64,000 nt of DNA, taken from positions 124,001-188,000 of the forward strand of contig JAHECY010000001.1 of assembly GCA_024641505.1 (NCBI GenBank), in the 5' to 3' direction. Under the pieces are notes generated by a model. That model did no database searches. It was not told the origin of the DNA and saw only the letters and a list, made by a program, of their open reading frames with translations. The translations under genes and the position numbers were made by a program. This document shows, piece by piece, positions 17,218 to 26,892 of this stretch; within the stretch, counting starts at the first letter, position 1; each line of letters opens with the position of its first letter. The stretch is from Gammaproteobacteria bacterium. Lineage in GTDB: Bacteria; Pseudomonadota; Gammaproteobacteria; SG8-11.

Positions 17218-19305
17218 ATGACTCCCAACGTAATGTCGAGTTTGCGGGTTATTTTACGCAGCGGTTTTGGCATACCGATACTGGTGCTGATGTTATTGGC
17301 GATGGTCGTCGTTCCATTGCCACCGTTCATGCTCGATATGCTTTTTACTTTTAATATCGCCTTGTCAATGATTGTGTTGCTCGGCAGCGTTTATACCGGT
17401 AAGCCTCTGGATTTGTCGGTATTCCCAACGATTCTGCTGGTCGCGACATTACTGCGCTTAAGTCTCAATATCGCCTCGACACGGGTTGTGTTGCTGCACG
17501 GCCACGATGGTACGGATGCGGCAGGACGTGTCATCGAGGCTTTCGGTAATTTTGTGGTTGGCGGCAATTACGCGGTCGGCATAGTAATATTTGCGATTTT
17601 GGTGGTGATCAATTTTGTCGTAGTCACCAAAGGTGCAACGCGCATCTCGGAAGTCAGCGCACGGTTCACCTTGGATTCGATGCCGGGCAAGCAAATGGCG
17701 GTGGACGCGGACTTAAACGCCGGTCTGATCACCCAGGAACAAGCCTTGGCGCGGCGCGCTGAAATTGTCCAGGAGGCGGATTTTTACGGTGCCATGGACG
17801 GTGCCAGCAAATTTGTGCGCGGTGACGCCGTCGCCGGCATTATCATTATGCTGGTGACCATTATTGGTGGTCTGGTGGTGGGCGTGGTACAGCACAATAT
17901 GGCGATGGGGCAGGCCATGCAGAATTACACATTGCTGACCATCGGCGACGGCCTGGTCGCGCAAATACCTGCACTGGTGCTGGCGACTTCCGCCGGTATC
18001 ATTGTCACCCGGGTGTCATCTTCTGTCGAGTTGGGCAGCCAGGTTATTAATCAACTGTTCGAGCGCCCAAGGGCCCTTTATACCACGGCGGGGATTATGG
18101 CCACCGTCGGTTTCGTACCGGGCATGCCCAATGTGGCATTCTTGACATTGGCGTCGATGATCGCGGGTCTGGCGCAGTATATGTCCCGAAAGCAAAAACA
18201 CCAGGCCGAGGCCGACGCACAACCCATCCCGATACCTGAAAAAACCGAACCTGTCGATTTAAGCTGGGACGATGTTCAGCCAGTGGATCTCATTGGCCTC
18301 GAAGTGGGTTATCGGCTTATTCCCTTGGTAGACAAGAATCAGGGCGGGCAGTTGATGGCCAGGATCAAGGGTGTGCGCAAGAAACTCTCGCAGGATTTGG
18401 GCTTTCTGGTACCTGCGGTTCATATCCGGGATAACCTGGATTTGGCGCCCAGCACCTACCGCATAATATTAATGGGTGTCAGTGTCGGCGAGGCGGATAT
18501 CCATACTAATCGTGAGCTCGCGATTGATCCCGGGCAGGTGTTTGGCGATTTAGCGGGAATTAAAACCCGAGATCCCGCCTTTGGTTTGCCTGCAATTTGG
18601 ATCAACAGCACAGACAAAGACCATGCACAGTCCTTAGGCTATACCGTAGTGGATGCCAGTACCGTGGTGGCGACCCATTTAAGTCATGTGCTGCAAACCC
18701 ATGCCCATGAACTTCTGGGACGCGAGGAGGTACAGAACCTCTTGGACAAGCTCGCCCAAAGCGCGCCGAAACTGATAGAAGAACTGGTTCCCAAGGCGAT
18801 GTCACTCGGTACGGTATTAAAGGTGATGAAAAACTTGCTGGAAGAAAACGTACCCATTCGCGACATACGCAGTATCGCCGAAACCTTGGCGGACCATGCG
18901 GGAGTCAGTCAAGACCCTGTCGTATTGACTGCGGCTGTGCGGGTGGCTTTGGGGCGCTCAATTATTCAGCAGATCAACGGAATGGATACTGAAATTCCGG
19001 TAATGACATTGGACGCGTCGCTGGAACACATATTGCATCAAGCAGTAAAGTCCGGCTCTGAAGAATGGGTTGGTATTGAACCTGGTTTAGCGGAGCGTTT
19101 ACAACGGTCATTGGTGATGCAAGCTCAGCGGCAGGAGGTCGCGGGCGAACCAGCGATATTACTGGTTTCTTCGGTGATACGACCTTTGTTGGCGCGGCTT
19201 TTGCGACAAGCATCTCCGGTGATTCATGTGTTGGCTTTCAATGAAGTGCCGGATAACAAACAAATAAAGATTGTTGCCGCGATTGGCGGGAAGTCAGCGG
19301 CGTAG
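17218..19305 (+). CDS. flhA: Flagellar export gate protein FlhA
   Basis: Largest export gate subunit (695 residues): about eight membrane helices in the first 330 residues, then the cytoplasmic domain that forms the nonameric docking ring for chaperone-substrate complexes. The FHIPEP-family block RISEVSARFTLDSMPGKQMA is present, as is the conserved AIDPG stretch of the cytoplasmic domain. It follows flhB by three bases, so the two are co-translated. Confidence 0.97.
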   Translation: MTPNVMSSLRVILRSGFGIPILVLMLLAMVVVPLPPFMLDMLFTFNIALSMIVLLGSVYTGKPLDLSVFPTILLVATLLRLSLNIASTRVVLLHGHDGTDAAGRVIEAFGNFVVGGNYAVGIVIFAILVVINFVVVTKGATRISEVSARFTLDSMPGKQMAVDADLNAGLITQEQALARRAEIVQEADFYGAMDGASKFVRGDAVAGIIIMLVTIIGGLVVGVVQHNMAMGQAMQNYTLLTIGDGLVAQIPALVLATSAGIIVTRVSSSVELGSQVINQLFERPRALYTTAGIMATVGFVPGMPNVAFLTLASMIAGLAQYMSRKQKHQAEADAQPIPIPEKTEPVDLSWDDVQPVDLIGLEVGYRLIPLVDKNQGGQLMARIKGVRKKLSQDLGFLVPAVHIRDNLDLAPSTYRIILMGVSVGEADIHTNRELAIDPGQVFGDLAGIKTRDPAFGLPAIWINSTDKDHAQSLGYTVVDASTVVATHLSHVLQTHAHELLGREEVQNLLDKLAQSAPKLIEELVPKAMSLGTVLKVMKNLLEENVPIRDIRSIAETLADHAGVSQDPVVLTAAVRVALGRSIIQQINGMDTEIPVMTLDASLEHILHQAVKSGSEEWVGIEPGLAERLQRSLVMQAQRQEVAGEPAILLVSSVIRPLLARLLRQASPVIHVLAFNEVPDNKQIKIVAAIGGKSAA

Positions 19306-19350
19306 CGATGCAACCAGTGATATTAACGTCTAATCCGGTTATATGCATAT

Positions 19351-20712
19351 ATGAAAATTAAACGATTCGTGGCGTCCGATATGCGGCAAGCCATCCGCAA
19401 TGTAAGCAAAGATTTAGGACCAGAAGCGGTCATTATATCCAATGCCAAAACAGCAGAGGGTATTGAAATTGTCGCCGCCGTGGATTACGACGAAACTTTG
19501 TTTCGCGTAAGTATCGTGTCACCCGCAGCGGATTCCAGTCCCGAGGACGAGTCGACAGATCAAGAAATTTCCATTGCTAGTCCCGCGCAAGCGCCGGCCG
19601 TATCGGCCACCGATAAACCTGCAGAATTAAAAACAGCGGAGGTAAAATCTGGGTTGAAGCCAGCAGTCGCAGCTTCGGCACCAAACGCGCCCGCGTCCAG
19701 GATACCGGCAACGTCCAAGCCTAATTTGCCGGTGACTTCGCCAACACGCCGAGCAAACTCCGGGGTTATCACCCCGGTGGCATTGAAAGACTTGCAATCG
19801 GAACTTGGCGTACTGCGCAACATGATGGAGTCCCAGTTGGAAGGATTGGCTTTTGGCGAAATGGCGCGACGGCATCCGCTGCGCAGTAAGTTGATCCGAT
19901 ATCTGGTGAGTTATGGATTTGATGCGGATATTTGTCGGAGGGAAGCTGACAAAATAGACGACAGTCTCAGTTTTGTAAAAGCCTGGCGCGCAATATTGCT
20001 GAATATCGGCAAGGCTTTGCCGCTGGTGCAGGCAGATATAATGGAAAAGGGTGGCATTATCAGTCTGGTGGGTCCAACCGGTGTGGGCAAGACCACGACC
20101 ATCGCAAAGTTGGCGGCGAATTATTCCCTAAAGTTCGGCAGCAAGAACATTGCCCTTATTACCACAGATAACTACCGAATCGGTGCTCATGAACAATTGC
20201 GAACCTACGCGCGTATCCTGGGAATAGCGGTATATGGCACCAAGCATGCGGGTGCATTGGCCGACACTATCAATATGTTACACGATAAAAAACTTATCCT
20301 GGTCGATACCGCCGGTATCAGTCAACGTGATGAACGTCTGCATCAGCAGTTGGAGATGATACAGAAAGCGATGCCTGAGAGTGTCAATTATCTGGTATTG
20401 TCCGCGGCGACACAGGCGAGAAGTTACGCGCAGATTGTCAAAGCATATCAAAGCATACCATTGGCCGGTTGTATTTTTACCAAGTTGGATGAGTGCGTAA
20501 ATCTCGGTGGCGCGTTATCTGCAGCCATCAAGTTCAAGTTGCCCATCGCATATGTCAGTAATGGCCAAAAAGTACCGGAAGATATGCATCAGGCAACCGC
20601 GACATCTTTAATTAAGCAAGCGATCACCATGGCGCAACGAACCCCTGGATCTACCGGGGATGAAGTGTTGGAAAAAGTAAAAACAGGAAATATGGTAAAT
20701 GCTAACGTCTGA
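19351..20712 (+). CDS. flhF: Flagellar GTPase FlhF
   Basis: SRP-type GTPase (453 residues) that places the flagellum at the cell pole. A basic N-terminus (MKIKRFVASDMRQAIRNV) and a long Ala/Pro-rich linker precede the NG domain with G1 GPTGVGKTTTIAKLA (around 240), LVDTAGISQRD (G3) and FTKLDE (G4). Its end overlaps flhG by 14 bases. The presence of flhF and flhG together argues for polar rather than peritrichous flagella. Confidence 0.96.
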   Translation: MKIKRFVASDMRQAIRNVSKDLGPEAVIISNAKTAEGIEIVAAVDYDETLFRVSIVSPAADSSPEDESTDQEISIASPAQAPAVSATDKPAELKTAEVKSGLKPAVAASAPNAPASRIPATSKPNLPVTSPTRRANSGVITPVALKDLQSELGVLRNMMESQLEGLAFGEMARRHPLRSKLIRYLVSYGFDADICRREADKIDDSLSFVKAWRAILLNIGKALPLVQADIMEKGGIISLVGPTGVGKTTTIAKLAANYSLKFGSKNIALITTDNYRIGAHEQLRTYARILGIAVYGTKHAGALADTINMLHDKKLILVDTAGISQRDERLHQQLEMIQKAMPESVNYLVLSAATQARSYAQIVKAYQSIPLAGCIFTKLDECVNLGGALSAAIKFKLPIAYVSNGQKVPEDMHQATATSLIKQAITMAQRTPGSTGDEVLEKVKTGNMVNANV

Positions 20713-21580
20713 GTTGATTCAGGATCAGGAAGCGCAATCGCGCTGGCCGGGCGCCTCACGTCCCGTGCAAGTGGTTGCGATTACTGGCGGCAAAGGTGGC
20801 GTTGGCAAGACTAACGTATCGGTAAATCTAGCGGTGGCCATGGCGCAGGACGGTAAAAAAGTGCTGTTGCTTGACGGCGATATGGGGTTGGCAAATGTCG
20901 ATGTGTTACTCGGGCTGAAACCGCTGAGCAATATTAGTCATGTACTCAGCGGCGAAATGGCGCTTGCGGATATAATCATGCGCGGGCCCGCCGGAGTGCG
21001 GGTCATACCCGCGGCTTCCGGCCTTTCGAAACTCGCTGCCCTGGGATCGGCGCAACATGCGGGATTAATCAACGCTTTCAGTGACCTGGGCGCGGACATC
21101 GATACCTTGATTATCGATACCGCGGCAGGGATTTCTCCGAACGTTACCAGTTACAGTCGCGCAGCTCAGGAAGTGGTCGTCGTGCTGTGCGATGAGCCGG
21201 CGGCGATTACCGATTCTTATGCGCTGATAAAGGTCTTGAGCAAGGAGTTTGGCGTCAGCCGGTTTCGCATAATAGCCAATATGGTCGATGGCAGTCAGGA
21301 TGGTCGCACGCTGTTTAATAAACTCCTGAGGGTAACCGACAGGTATCTGGATGTGGCCCTTGATTTCATTGGATCAATACCGCAAGACGAGTATTTGAAG
21401 CGCGCGGTACAAAGACAAAAAGCGGTTATTGAAGCTTACCCGCGCAGTAAAGCAGCCGTCGCTATCCGTAAGATTGCACAGAAAGCTTATGCATGGCCTT
21501 TGCCCACCCGGGCTCAGGGCCATATGGAATTTTTCCTGGAGCGTTTGATACACGCAAGTCGTGTTTCTGAGGGGTGTTAG
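20699..21580 (+). CDS. flhG: Flagellar number regulator FlhG (FleN), MinD-type ATPase
   Basis: MinD-like ATPase of 293 residues that limits flagellar number by acting on FlhF and, in pseudomonads, on FleQ. The P-loop is TGGKGGVGKTNVSVNLA, followed by VLLLDGDMGLANVDVLLGL. The N-terminus carries DQEAQSR (residues 9-15), a fair match to the DQAxxLR motif by which FlhG stimulates the FlhF GTPase. A C-terminal amphipathic stretch (HMEFFLERLIHAS) may contact the membrane. It is one of three ParA/MinD proteins in this locus. Confidence 0.94.
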   Translation: MLTSELIQDQEAQSRWPGASRPVQVVAITGGKGGVGKTNVSVNLAVAMAQDGKKVLLLDGDMGLANVDVLLGLKPLSNISHVLSGEMALADIIMRGPAGVRVIPAASGLSKLAALGSAQHAGLINAFSDLGADIDTLIIDTAAGISPNVTSYSRAAQEVVVVLCDEPAAITDSYALIKVLSKEFGVSRFRIIANMVDGSQDGRTLFNKLLRVTDRYLDVALDFIGSIPQDEYLKRAVQRQKAVIEAYPRSKAAVAIRKIAQKAYAWPLPTRAQGHMEFFLERLIHASRVSEGC

Positions 21581-21582
21581 TA

Positions 21583-22323
21583 ATGAGCGCAACGGCACCA
21601 CATTTGGCAAAGCAGGTTTCGGGGAAAAAAAAGAATAAGGACGACGATCTGGTGGCGAAGTATGCACCGTTGGTAAAACGCATAGCATATCACCTGATTA
21701 GCAGACTTCCGCCCAGTGTATTACCTGACGATTTGATACAGGCGGGAATGATTGGGCTGTTAGAAGCCGCCCGCAACTACAATTCCGACCAAGGCGCCAG
21801 CTTTGAAACCTACGCCGGTATCAGGATTCGTGGCGCGATGCTGGACGAAATCAGGAAGAATGATTGGGCTCCAAGATCCGTGCATCGCAAAGCGCGTATG
21901 GTAGCGGAAGTGGTTCGCGAGATTGAAAATCGTACCGGACGTGACGCCAGAGACCATGAAATAGCGGATTCACTTGGCTTGAGCCTCGATGAATATCATC
22001 ATTTATTACAGGATGCCAATGGTCATAAGGTTTTCAGTTATGACGACCTGGGCGTGGATGATGATTCCATGTCTTGCGGTCTTTCCGAGTCGCTGCCTGA
22101 ACCCCTGGAAGGCCTGCAGAGAGAAGATTTCAAGCGGAACTTATCGCAAGCGATCGCCAGTTTACCGGAACGTGAACGACTCGTGATGTCACTCTATTAC
22201 GACAAGGAGCTGAATTTGCGGGAAATTGGCGCGGTGATCGGTGTAAGTGAGTCGCGTGTGAGTCAGATTCACAGTCAGGCAGTTATCCGGTTACAGGCAC
22301 GCATGAGCAGTTGGAATAACTGA
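21583..22323 (+). CDS. fliA: RNA polymerase sigma factor FliA (sigma-28)
   Basis: Flagellar sigma factor of 246 residues that directs late motility and chemotaxis genes and is held in check by FlgM. Region 2 (YAPLVKRIAYHLISRLPPSV, then DLIQAGMIGLLEAARNY), region 3 and the region 4 helix-turn-helix (LNLREIGAVIGVSESRVSQIHSQA) are all visible. ATG 21583 is used rather than the in-frame GTG at 21574 because GAGGGG lies about seven bases before it. The STAS and HsbR-like proteins upstream could feed into FlgM and so into this factor, by analogy with Pseudomonas. Confidence 0.96.
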   Translation: MSATAPHLAKQVSGKKKNKDDDLVAKYAPLVKRIAYHLISRLPPSVLPDDLIQAGMIGLLEAARNYNSDQGASFETYAGIRIRGAMLDEIRKNDWAPRSVHRKARMVAEVVREIENRTGRDARDHEIADSLGLSLDEYHHLLQDANGHKVFSYDDLGVDDDSMSCGLSESLPEPLEGLQREDFKRNLSQAIASLPERERLVMSLYYDKELNLREIGAVIGVSESRVSQIHSQAVIRLQARMSSWNN

Positions 22324-22359
22324 AGTTTTATTCGTTAGCGATTTATCAGTGGTTGCATG

Positions 22360-22390
22360 AGGCTGACAGTGGTAACACCGCTGTCAGCCT
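22360..22390 (+). terminator. Hairpin after fliA, possible weak terminator
   Basis: A perfect 10-base inverted repeat, AGGCTGACAG and CTGTCAGCCT, with an inner GGT/ACC pair, so the stem can extend almost to the loop. There is no strong T-run behind it. It may end or attenuate the flhAFG-fliA transcript and separate it from the cheY-cheA operon. Confidence 0.5.
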
Positions 22391-22430
22391 TAAGTTTATA
22401 GGATGTGTGGATTTGTCACAAAAATTTGCA

Positions 22431-22461
22431 GTCAAAGCATCAAGTTTTCGTCAACTTTGAC
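22431..22461. repeat. Inverted repeat upstream of the second cheY
   Basis: GTCAAAG and CTTTGAC form a perfect 7-base inverted repeat 17 bases apart, about 33 bases before the cheY start. It could be an operator or a chance match in AT-rich sequence; no regulator is known for it. Confidence 0.35.
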
Positions 22462-22493
22462 AACATATGTAATGACATAGCTCGATTTGGAGA

Positions 22494-22892
22494 ATGCCGT
22501 TGAATAAAGATATGCGCATCTTAGTCGTTGATGACTTCTCGACGATGCGGCGAATCATCAAGAATCTGCTGCGTGATCTTGGCCTCAACAATACTCAGGA
22601 GGCGGATGACGGTTTGACTGCTTTGCCGATGTTGCAGGCCGGTGGCTTTGACTTTTTGATTACCGATTGGAATATGCCCGGTATGCAAGGCATTGATTTG
22701 TTGCGTGCGGTACGTGCCGACGCGCAATTGAAATCTCTTCCGGTATTAATGGTTACGGCGGAGCAGAAACGCGAACAGATCATCACTGCAGCGGAAGCAG
22801 GGGTGAATGGCTATATTGTTAAGCCGTTTACCGCAGTGACGCTGAAAGAAAAGATCGACAAAATATTCGCGCGTGTCGACGCTGCCAAGTAA
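22494..22892 (+). CDS. cheY: Chemotaxis response regulator CheY (cluster 2, flagellar motor type)
   Basis: Receiver protein of 132 residues close to the CheY of enterics and pseudomonads: [23 protein letters not shown], phospho-acceptor in [12 protein letters not shown], Thr in VLMVTAEQ and Lys in YIVKPF. This is the form expected to bind FliM and change motor direction. The called ATG has GGAG only one base upstream; a TTG six bases later (22500) has ideal spacing and would give MNKDMRIL, so the true start may be there. Normally cheZ follows; here cheA does. Confidence 0.95.
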   Translation: MPLNKDMRILVVDDFSTMRRIIKNLLRDLGLNNTQEADDGLTALPMLQAGGFDFLITDWNMPGMQGIDLLRAVRADAQLKSLPVLMVTAEQKREQIITAAEAGVNGYIVKPFTAVTLKEKIDKIFARVDAAK

Positions 22893-23069
22893 CGCAAATG
22901 CCACGTTGGTGCAGCACACGCAAATACGATACACGTTAGTTATCAAATCGGGGAAGTCGCATGGCGCTGCATGTCATGATTGGCTGGCGGACCATTAACA
23001 TGTTTTATGAGAGCACGGTTGCATGCGCGGCCATAAGCGACACAGATTCGTAGAGAATCCGAGGTAACC

Positions 23070-25268
23070 ATGGGATTGGATGCGGATCATGAATTGTTGG
23101 GTGACTTTCTCACGGAAGCTGGAGAAATTCTCGATTTGTTGAATGAACAACTGGTCGATCTTGAACACCGTCCAGATGATCATGCGCTGCTAAATGCGGT
23201 GTTCCGCGGATTCCACACTATTAAGGGTGGTGCCGGATTTTTGCAATTGCACGCGATCGTCGCGGTTTGTCATCGGGCGGAAGACGTTTTTAACCTGTTG
23301 CGTAACGGTGTGCGGCAGGTGAATGCAGAACTCATGGACGTGATTTTGCCGGTACTGGATGTCGTTAACAACCAGTTTGCCAGTTTGCGCGCCGGCGAGA
23401 ATCCGGTGCATGCTCCGGATTCATTAATTTCGGCACTCGAACAACTGTCCAAACCGCCCCAGGCACCGCCTGAGACGCAGTCAGGCGCCGGAGCAGACGT
23501 CAGCGATCCCGTGGACCAGGAGTTTGAACAATTGCTGGCGGCTGCGGAGGTTCCAGCGTCGGCTGTTCCTGCCGACAATAATCCGCCAGCGCAATTGGCG
23601 ACAATTTCCAGTGACGATATATCAGAAGATGAATTTGACGCGTTGTTGGATGAATTGCATGGCAGGGGTGGCGCTCCCGGCAGCGCTGTAATTTCCCACG
23701 GCGCGGAAACCAGCGACGACATAACGGAAGCGGAGTTTGACGCCCTGTTGGACCAGTTACACGGGTCATCCGGTGTGCCCGGAAAGATAGATAATACCGC
23801 GCGCATTTCGACCCCGCTTTCGCCGGTTAAGCCCTCGATGCCGGTGGCCGCGTCAACCGCAGATATTTCCGAGGCGGAATTCGATGCCCTGTTGGATAGC
23901 CTCCATGGAAAAAGCGGCGTTCCGGGCGCAGACCGGGGTATTGCCGGAGATCCGACTCCCGCCAGTAAACCAGCGCCCCCGGTACCGTCAGCGGTAACTC
24001 GACCTGCGGTAACCGCGAGCACTCGAAATCCGGTCCAGCCCGAACACGCAGGTAAGACTGCCCCCGGCAACACCCATGACGCCAGCAGTGCCGCGCAAGC
24101 GGACAACAGTATTCGGGTCGATACCAGGCGCCTGGATCATATTATGAATTTGGTCGGTGAACTGGTACTGGTACGGAATCGCATATCGACATTAGAAAGC
24201 AGTCGTATAGATGACGTTACCGCGAAGGTGGTCGCGAATCTCGATATTGTTACGTCCGATTTACATGCAGCGGTGATGAAAACGCGCATGCAACCCGTGA
24301 AAAAAGTTTTCGGCCGGTTCCCGCGCGTGGTACGCGATCTGTCGCGTACTCTGAAAAAGCAGGTACAACTTGAATTGGTGGGTGAAGAGACGGACCTGGA
24401 TAAAAATCTGGTTGATGCGCTTGCCGATCCACTGGTGCATTTAGTACGCAACGCGGTTGACCACGGTATCGAAATTCCGGAAGTGCGAGAACGCGCCGGC
24501 AAACCGTCGATGGGAACGGTAATTCTGGCAGCCCGCCAAGAGGGGGATCACATCTTATTGTCGATCCAGGACGACGGTGCGGGCATCGATGCGGAAAAAC
24601 TTCGACAAAAGGTTGTCGAGAAAGGCTTAATGGATGAAGTGGCGGCGCAACGTCTGGATAAGAAAGATTGCTTCAATCTGATTTTCATGCCGGGATTTTC
24701 CACGAAAGAAGAAATTTCCGATGTCTCCGGGCGCGGCGTGGGCATGGATGTGGTACGCAGTCGAATAAATCAACTCAATGGTTCGGTTGATATTGATTCC
24801 ACCGTCGGCATGGGTACCACGCTCACCATTAAGGTGCCACTGACGCTGGCTATCATGCCAACATTGATGGTGCATCTTGGCGCACAGGTTTATGCACTGC
24901 CCTTGGTGAATGTCAACGAAATACTGAACATAGACCTGACCCGTACCAATAAAGTGGATGGCCAGGAGGTGGTGCTGGTACGCGACCGGGTGTTGCCGGT
25001 GTTTTATTTGGCTCGTTGGTTGTCGACGCAACGCGCGGTCAGCCATTTTCCCCACGAGGGGCATGTGGTGGTGGTCAATATTGGAAGCCAGCAAATTGGA
25101 TTGGTGGTGGATGACTTAATCGGTCAGGAAGAGGTGGTAATAAAACCGCTGGGCCCCATGCTGCAAAGAATCAGGGGATTGGCAGGCGCCACGATCACCG
25201 GCAATGGACGAGTGGCCCTGATTTTGGATCTACAGGAACTCTTGACTGTGCACGCAGTGGCGGGCTAA
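23070..25268 (+). CDS. cheA: Chemotaxis histidine kinase CheA (cluster 2, no P2, FliM-like repeats in linker)
   Basis: Kinase of 732 residues. The P1 domain carries His49 in FHTIKGGAGFL. P3 starts near 347 (SIRVDTRRLDHIMNLVGELV), P4 has HLVRNAVDHGIEIPE, DDGAGIDAE and GRGVGMDVV, and P5 starts near 596. Between about 125 and 345 no folded P2 domain is seen. Instead there is a Pro/Ala/Ser-rich linker with three copies of a motif like ISEAEFDALLDSLHGKSGVPG, at about residues 182, 216 and 265, and a weaker fourth (DQEFEQLL) near 150. Related motifs occur in pseudomonad CheAs. Their likeness to the FliM CheY-binding peptide suggests that they dock response regulators. Confidence 0.96.
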   Translation: MGLDADHELLGDFLTEAGEILDLLNEQLVDLEHRPDDHALLNAVFRGFHTIKGGAGFLQLHAIVAVCHRAEDVFNLLRNGVRQVNAELMDVILPVLDVVNNQFASLRAGENPVHAPDSLISALEQLSKPPQAPPETQSGAGADVSDPVDQEFEQLLAAAEVPASAVPADNNPPAQLATISSDDISEDEFDALLDELHGRGGAPGSAVISHGAETSDDITEAEFDALLDQLHGSSGVPGKIDNTARISTPLSPVKPSMPVAASTADISEAEFDALLDSLHGKSGVPGADRGIAGDPTPASKPAPPVPSAVTRPAVTASTRNPVQPEHAGKTAPGNTHDASSAAQADNSIRVDTRRLDHIMNLVGELVLVRNRISTLESSRIDDVTAKVVANLDIVTSDLHAAVMKTRMQPVKKVFGRFPRVVRDLSRTLKKQVQLELVGEETDLDKNLVDALADPLVHLVRNAVDHGIEIPEVRERAGKPSMGTVILAARQEGDHILLSIQDDGAGIDAEKLRQKVVEKGLMDEVAAQRLDKKDCFNLIFMPGFSTKEEISDVSGRGVGMDVVRSRINQLNGSVDIDSTVGMGTTLTIKVPLTLAIMPTLMVHLGAQVYALPLVNVNEILNIDLTRTNKVDGQEVVLVRDRVLPVFYLARWLSTQRAVSHFPHEGHVVVVNIGSQQIGLVVDDLIGQEEVVIKPLGPMLQRIRGLAGATITGNGRVALILDLQELLTVHAVAG
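23613..23927 (+). repeat. Three coding repeats in the cheA linker
   Basis: Three units of about 66-69 bases (near 23613-23681, 23715-23783 and 23862-23927), each coding for D-(I)-(S/T)-E-x-E-F-D-A-L-L-D-x-L-H-G followed by a Gly/Pro-rich turn. The spacers differ in length and sequence, and codon choice differs between copies. The peptide is therefore conserved rather than freshly duplicated. Confidence 0.85.
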
Positions 25269-25346
25269 CGGAGCATTGATTTCCACTGTTGAGATCGGGG
25301 CGTTATCCGATACAGGTACATGGTTAGATGCACAGGTTATTGATCG

Positions 25347-26087
25347 GTGGATATCCTTAGTATACTAGGGTTAATAATCGGATTCAGTGGCATATTGATT
25401 GGTCAATCCTTGGAAGGCGGCCAACTCGATTCCCTGCTCAATGGTCCGGCGTTGCTGATAGTATTTGGCGGCTCTTTGGGTGCGGTTATGGTGCAATCGC
25501 AACCCGATACCTTTGTGCGCGCCATGCGGTTGTTGAAATGGATTTTTCTGCCGCCGCCGAGCGTGCAGTTGATACAGATCCGGAAAATTGTCAGTTGGAG
25601 CAATATCGCCCGTAAGGAAGGCCTGCTGGGGTTGGAAGCGATGGTCGAAGAAGAGCAAGACTTGTTTGCTCAAAAAGCTTTGCAACTTCTGGTAGACGGC
25701 AGTGAGCCGGCGATGATACGCAGCATTATGGAAGTGGAAATCGATACCCAGGAGCAGAAGGATATACTGGCCGCTAAAGTCTGGGACGGTCTTGGCGGCT
25801 ATAGCCCCACTATCGGAATTATCGGTGCGGTAATTGGTTTAATACATGTCATGCAAAATCTCGCCGACCCCGCTATGTTGGGGGCGGGGGTAGCTACGGC
25901 ATTTGTGGCGACCATCTATGGAGTCGGTATGGCGAATCTGGTGTTCATTCCCATCGCCGGCAAGCTTCGGGCATTGATCGCCAGTCAGTCGATGGTTCGC
26001 GATATGTTGGTGGAAGGTATTGTGTCGATAGCTGAAGGGGAAAATCCCCGAAATATTGAAATCAAACTTAAGGGATATCTCAAGTAG
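25347..26087 (+). CDS. motC: Flagellar stator protein, MotA/PomA family (MotC type)
   Basis: Stator subunit A of 246 residues with four membrane helices, the cytoplasmic loop between helices 2 and 3, and the conserved YSPTIGIIGAVIGLIHVMQNL segment that carries the Pro residues for torque generation. GTG 25347 begins MDILSILGLIIGFSGILIGQSLEGG, the normal start of this family, though the ribosome site is weak. In pseudomonads the stator pair at this position beside cheA is MotCD. The coupling ion is not certain. Confidence 0.93.
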   Translation: MDILSILGLIIGFSGILIGQSLEGGQLDSLLNGPALLIVFGGSLGAVMVQSQPDTFVRAMRLLKWIFLPPPSVQLIQIRKIVSWSNIARKEGLLGLEAMVEEEQDLFAQKALQLLVDGSEPAMIRSIMEVEIDTQEQKDILAAKVWDGLGGYSPTIGIIGAVIGLIHVMQNLADPAMLGAGVATAFVATIYGVGMANLVFIPIAGKLRALIASQSMVRDMLVEGIVSIAEGENPRNIEIKLKGYLK

Positions 26088-26097
26088 AGAAAAACTG

Positions 26098-26892
26098 ATG
26101 CGACGCAGACAAAGACTGGAGGAAGAATCGAATCGCGACCGCTGGTTGATATCCTACGCGGATTTCATCACGCTGCTATTTGCATTCTTTGTGGTGATGT
26201 ACTCGATTTCTTCGGTAAATGAGGGCAAGTATCGGGTGCTTTCAGATTCCATCGTGCGTGCGTTCAGCGCGGATGCCAGCAATCTGGTGCCGGCACCGGC
26301 GGCGGAAAGCCGGGTGTCGGATCAAGCTCTGGCACCGGTGCCGCAAATTGTGCCGATACCGGCGCGACCATTGCAAGAGAGTCTGTCACAGAAAGCGTTA
26401 AAAATGAATGCCATGCAGCAACTGGCAGAGCAAGTAAGTTCCGGCTTCGACGACCTGGTAGTACGTGGTTTGATAAGCGTGGATCGTAACAAGGATTCTA
26501 TCGTCGTGGAAATCAACTCGGAACTGTTATTTGCCATTGGTAGTGCGACGCTGTTTTCGGCGGCTGTGGATATCCTGTCCCGAACCGCTGCCACGCTGGC
26601 AAAGAATACTCTATATATAGAGGTAGAAGGTTTTACCGATAACCTGCCGATCCAGACTTCCGTATTTCCGTCGAACTGGGAGTTATCCGCTGCACGTGCC
26701 GCCAGCGTGGTGCACTTGTTCACCAAGCTCGGTATCGACCCGGGGCGCATGGTCGCGGTCGGATATGGAGAGCATCGACCCAAGGTCAGCAATAATACGG
26801 AACAGGGACGCAGGCAAAATCGACGCGTAGTGCTGGTGATATCGAGCAGTCCCCGCAATGCCATACCCAGCCTGGGAATAGATAAGATATGA
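26098..26892 (+). CDS. motD: Flagellar stator protein, MotB family (MotD type)
   Basis: Stator subunit B of 264 residues: basic N-terminus, one membrane helix containing the ion-binding Asp (LISYADFITLLFAFFVVMYS), a plug/linker region, and the C-terminal OmpA-like peptidoglycan-binding domain (IEVEGFTDNLPIQ, then NWELSAARAASVV and VGYGEHRP). ATG 26098 is chosen because it starts just before the membrane helix and follows AGAG; an in-frame TTG lies further up inside motC. Its stop overlaps the next start as ATGA. Confidence 0.94.
   Translation: MRRRQRLEEESNRDRWLISYADFITLLFAFFVVMYSISSVNEGKYRVLSDSIVRAFSADASNLVPAPAAESRVSDQALAPVPQIVPIPARPLQESLSQKALKMNAMQQLAEQVSSGFDDLVVRGLISVDRNKDSIVVEINSELLFAIGSATLFSAAVDILSRTAATLAKNTLYIEVEGFTDNLPIQTSVFPSNWELSAARAASVVHLFTKLGIDPGRMVAVGYGEHRPKVSNNTEQGRRQNRRVVLVISSSPRNAIPSLGIDKI

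Noticed and set aside
23270-24106. 278-codon - strand frame opposite the cheA linker
   Set aside because: Complement of the low-complexity Ala/Pro/Ser linker of cheA; no domain or ribosome site.
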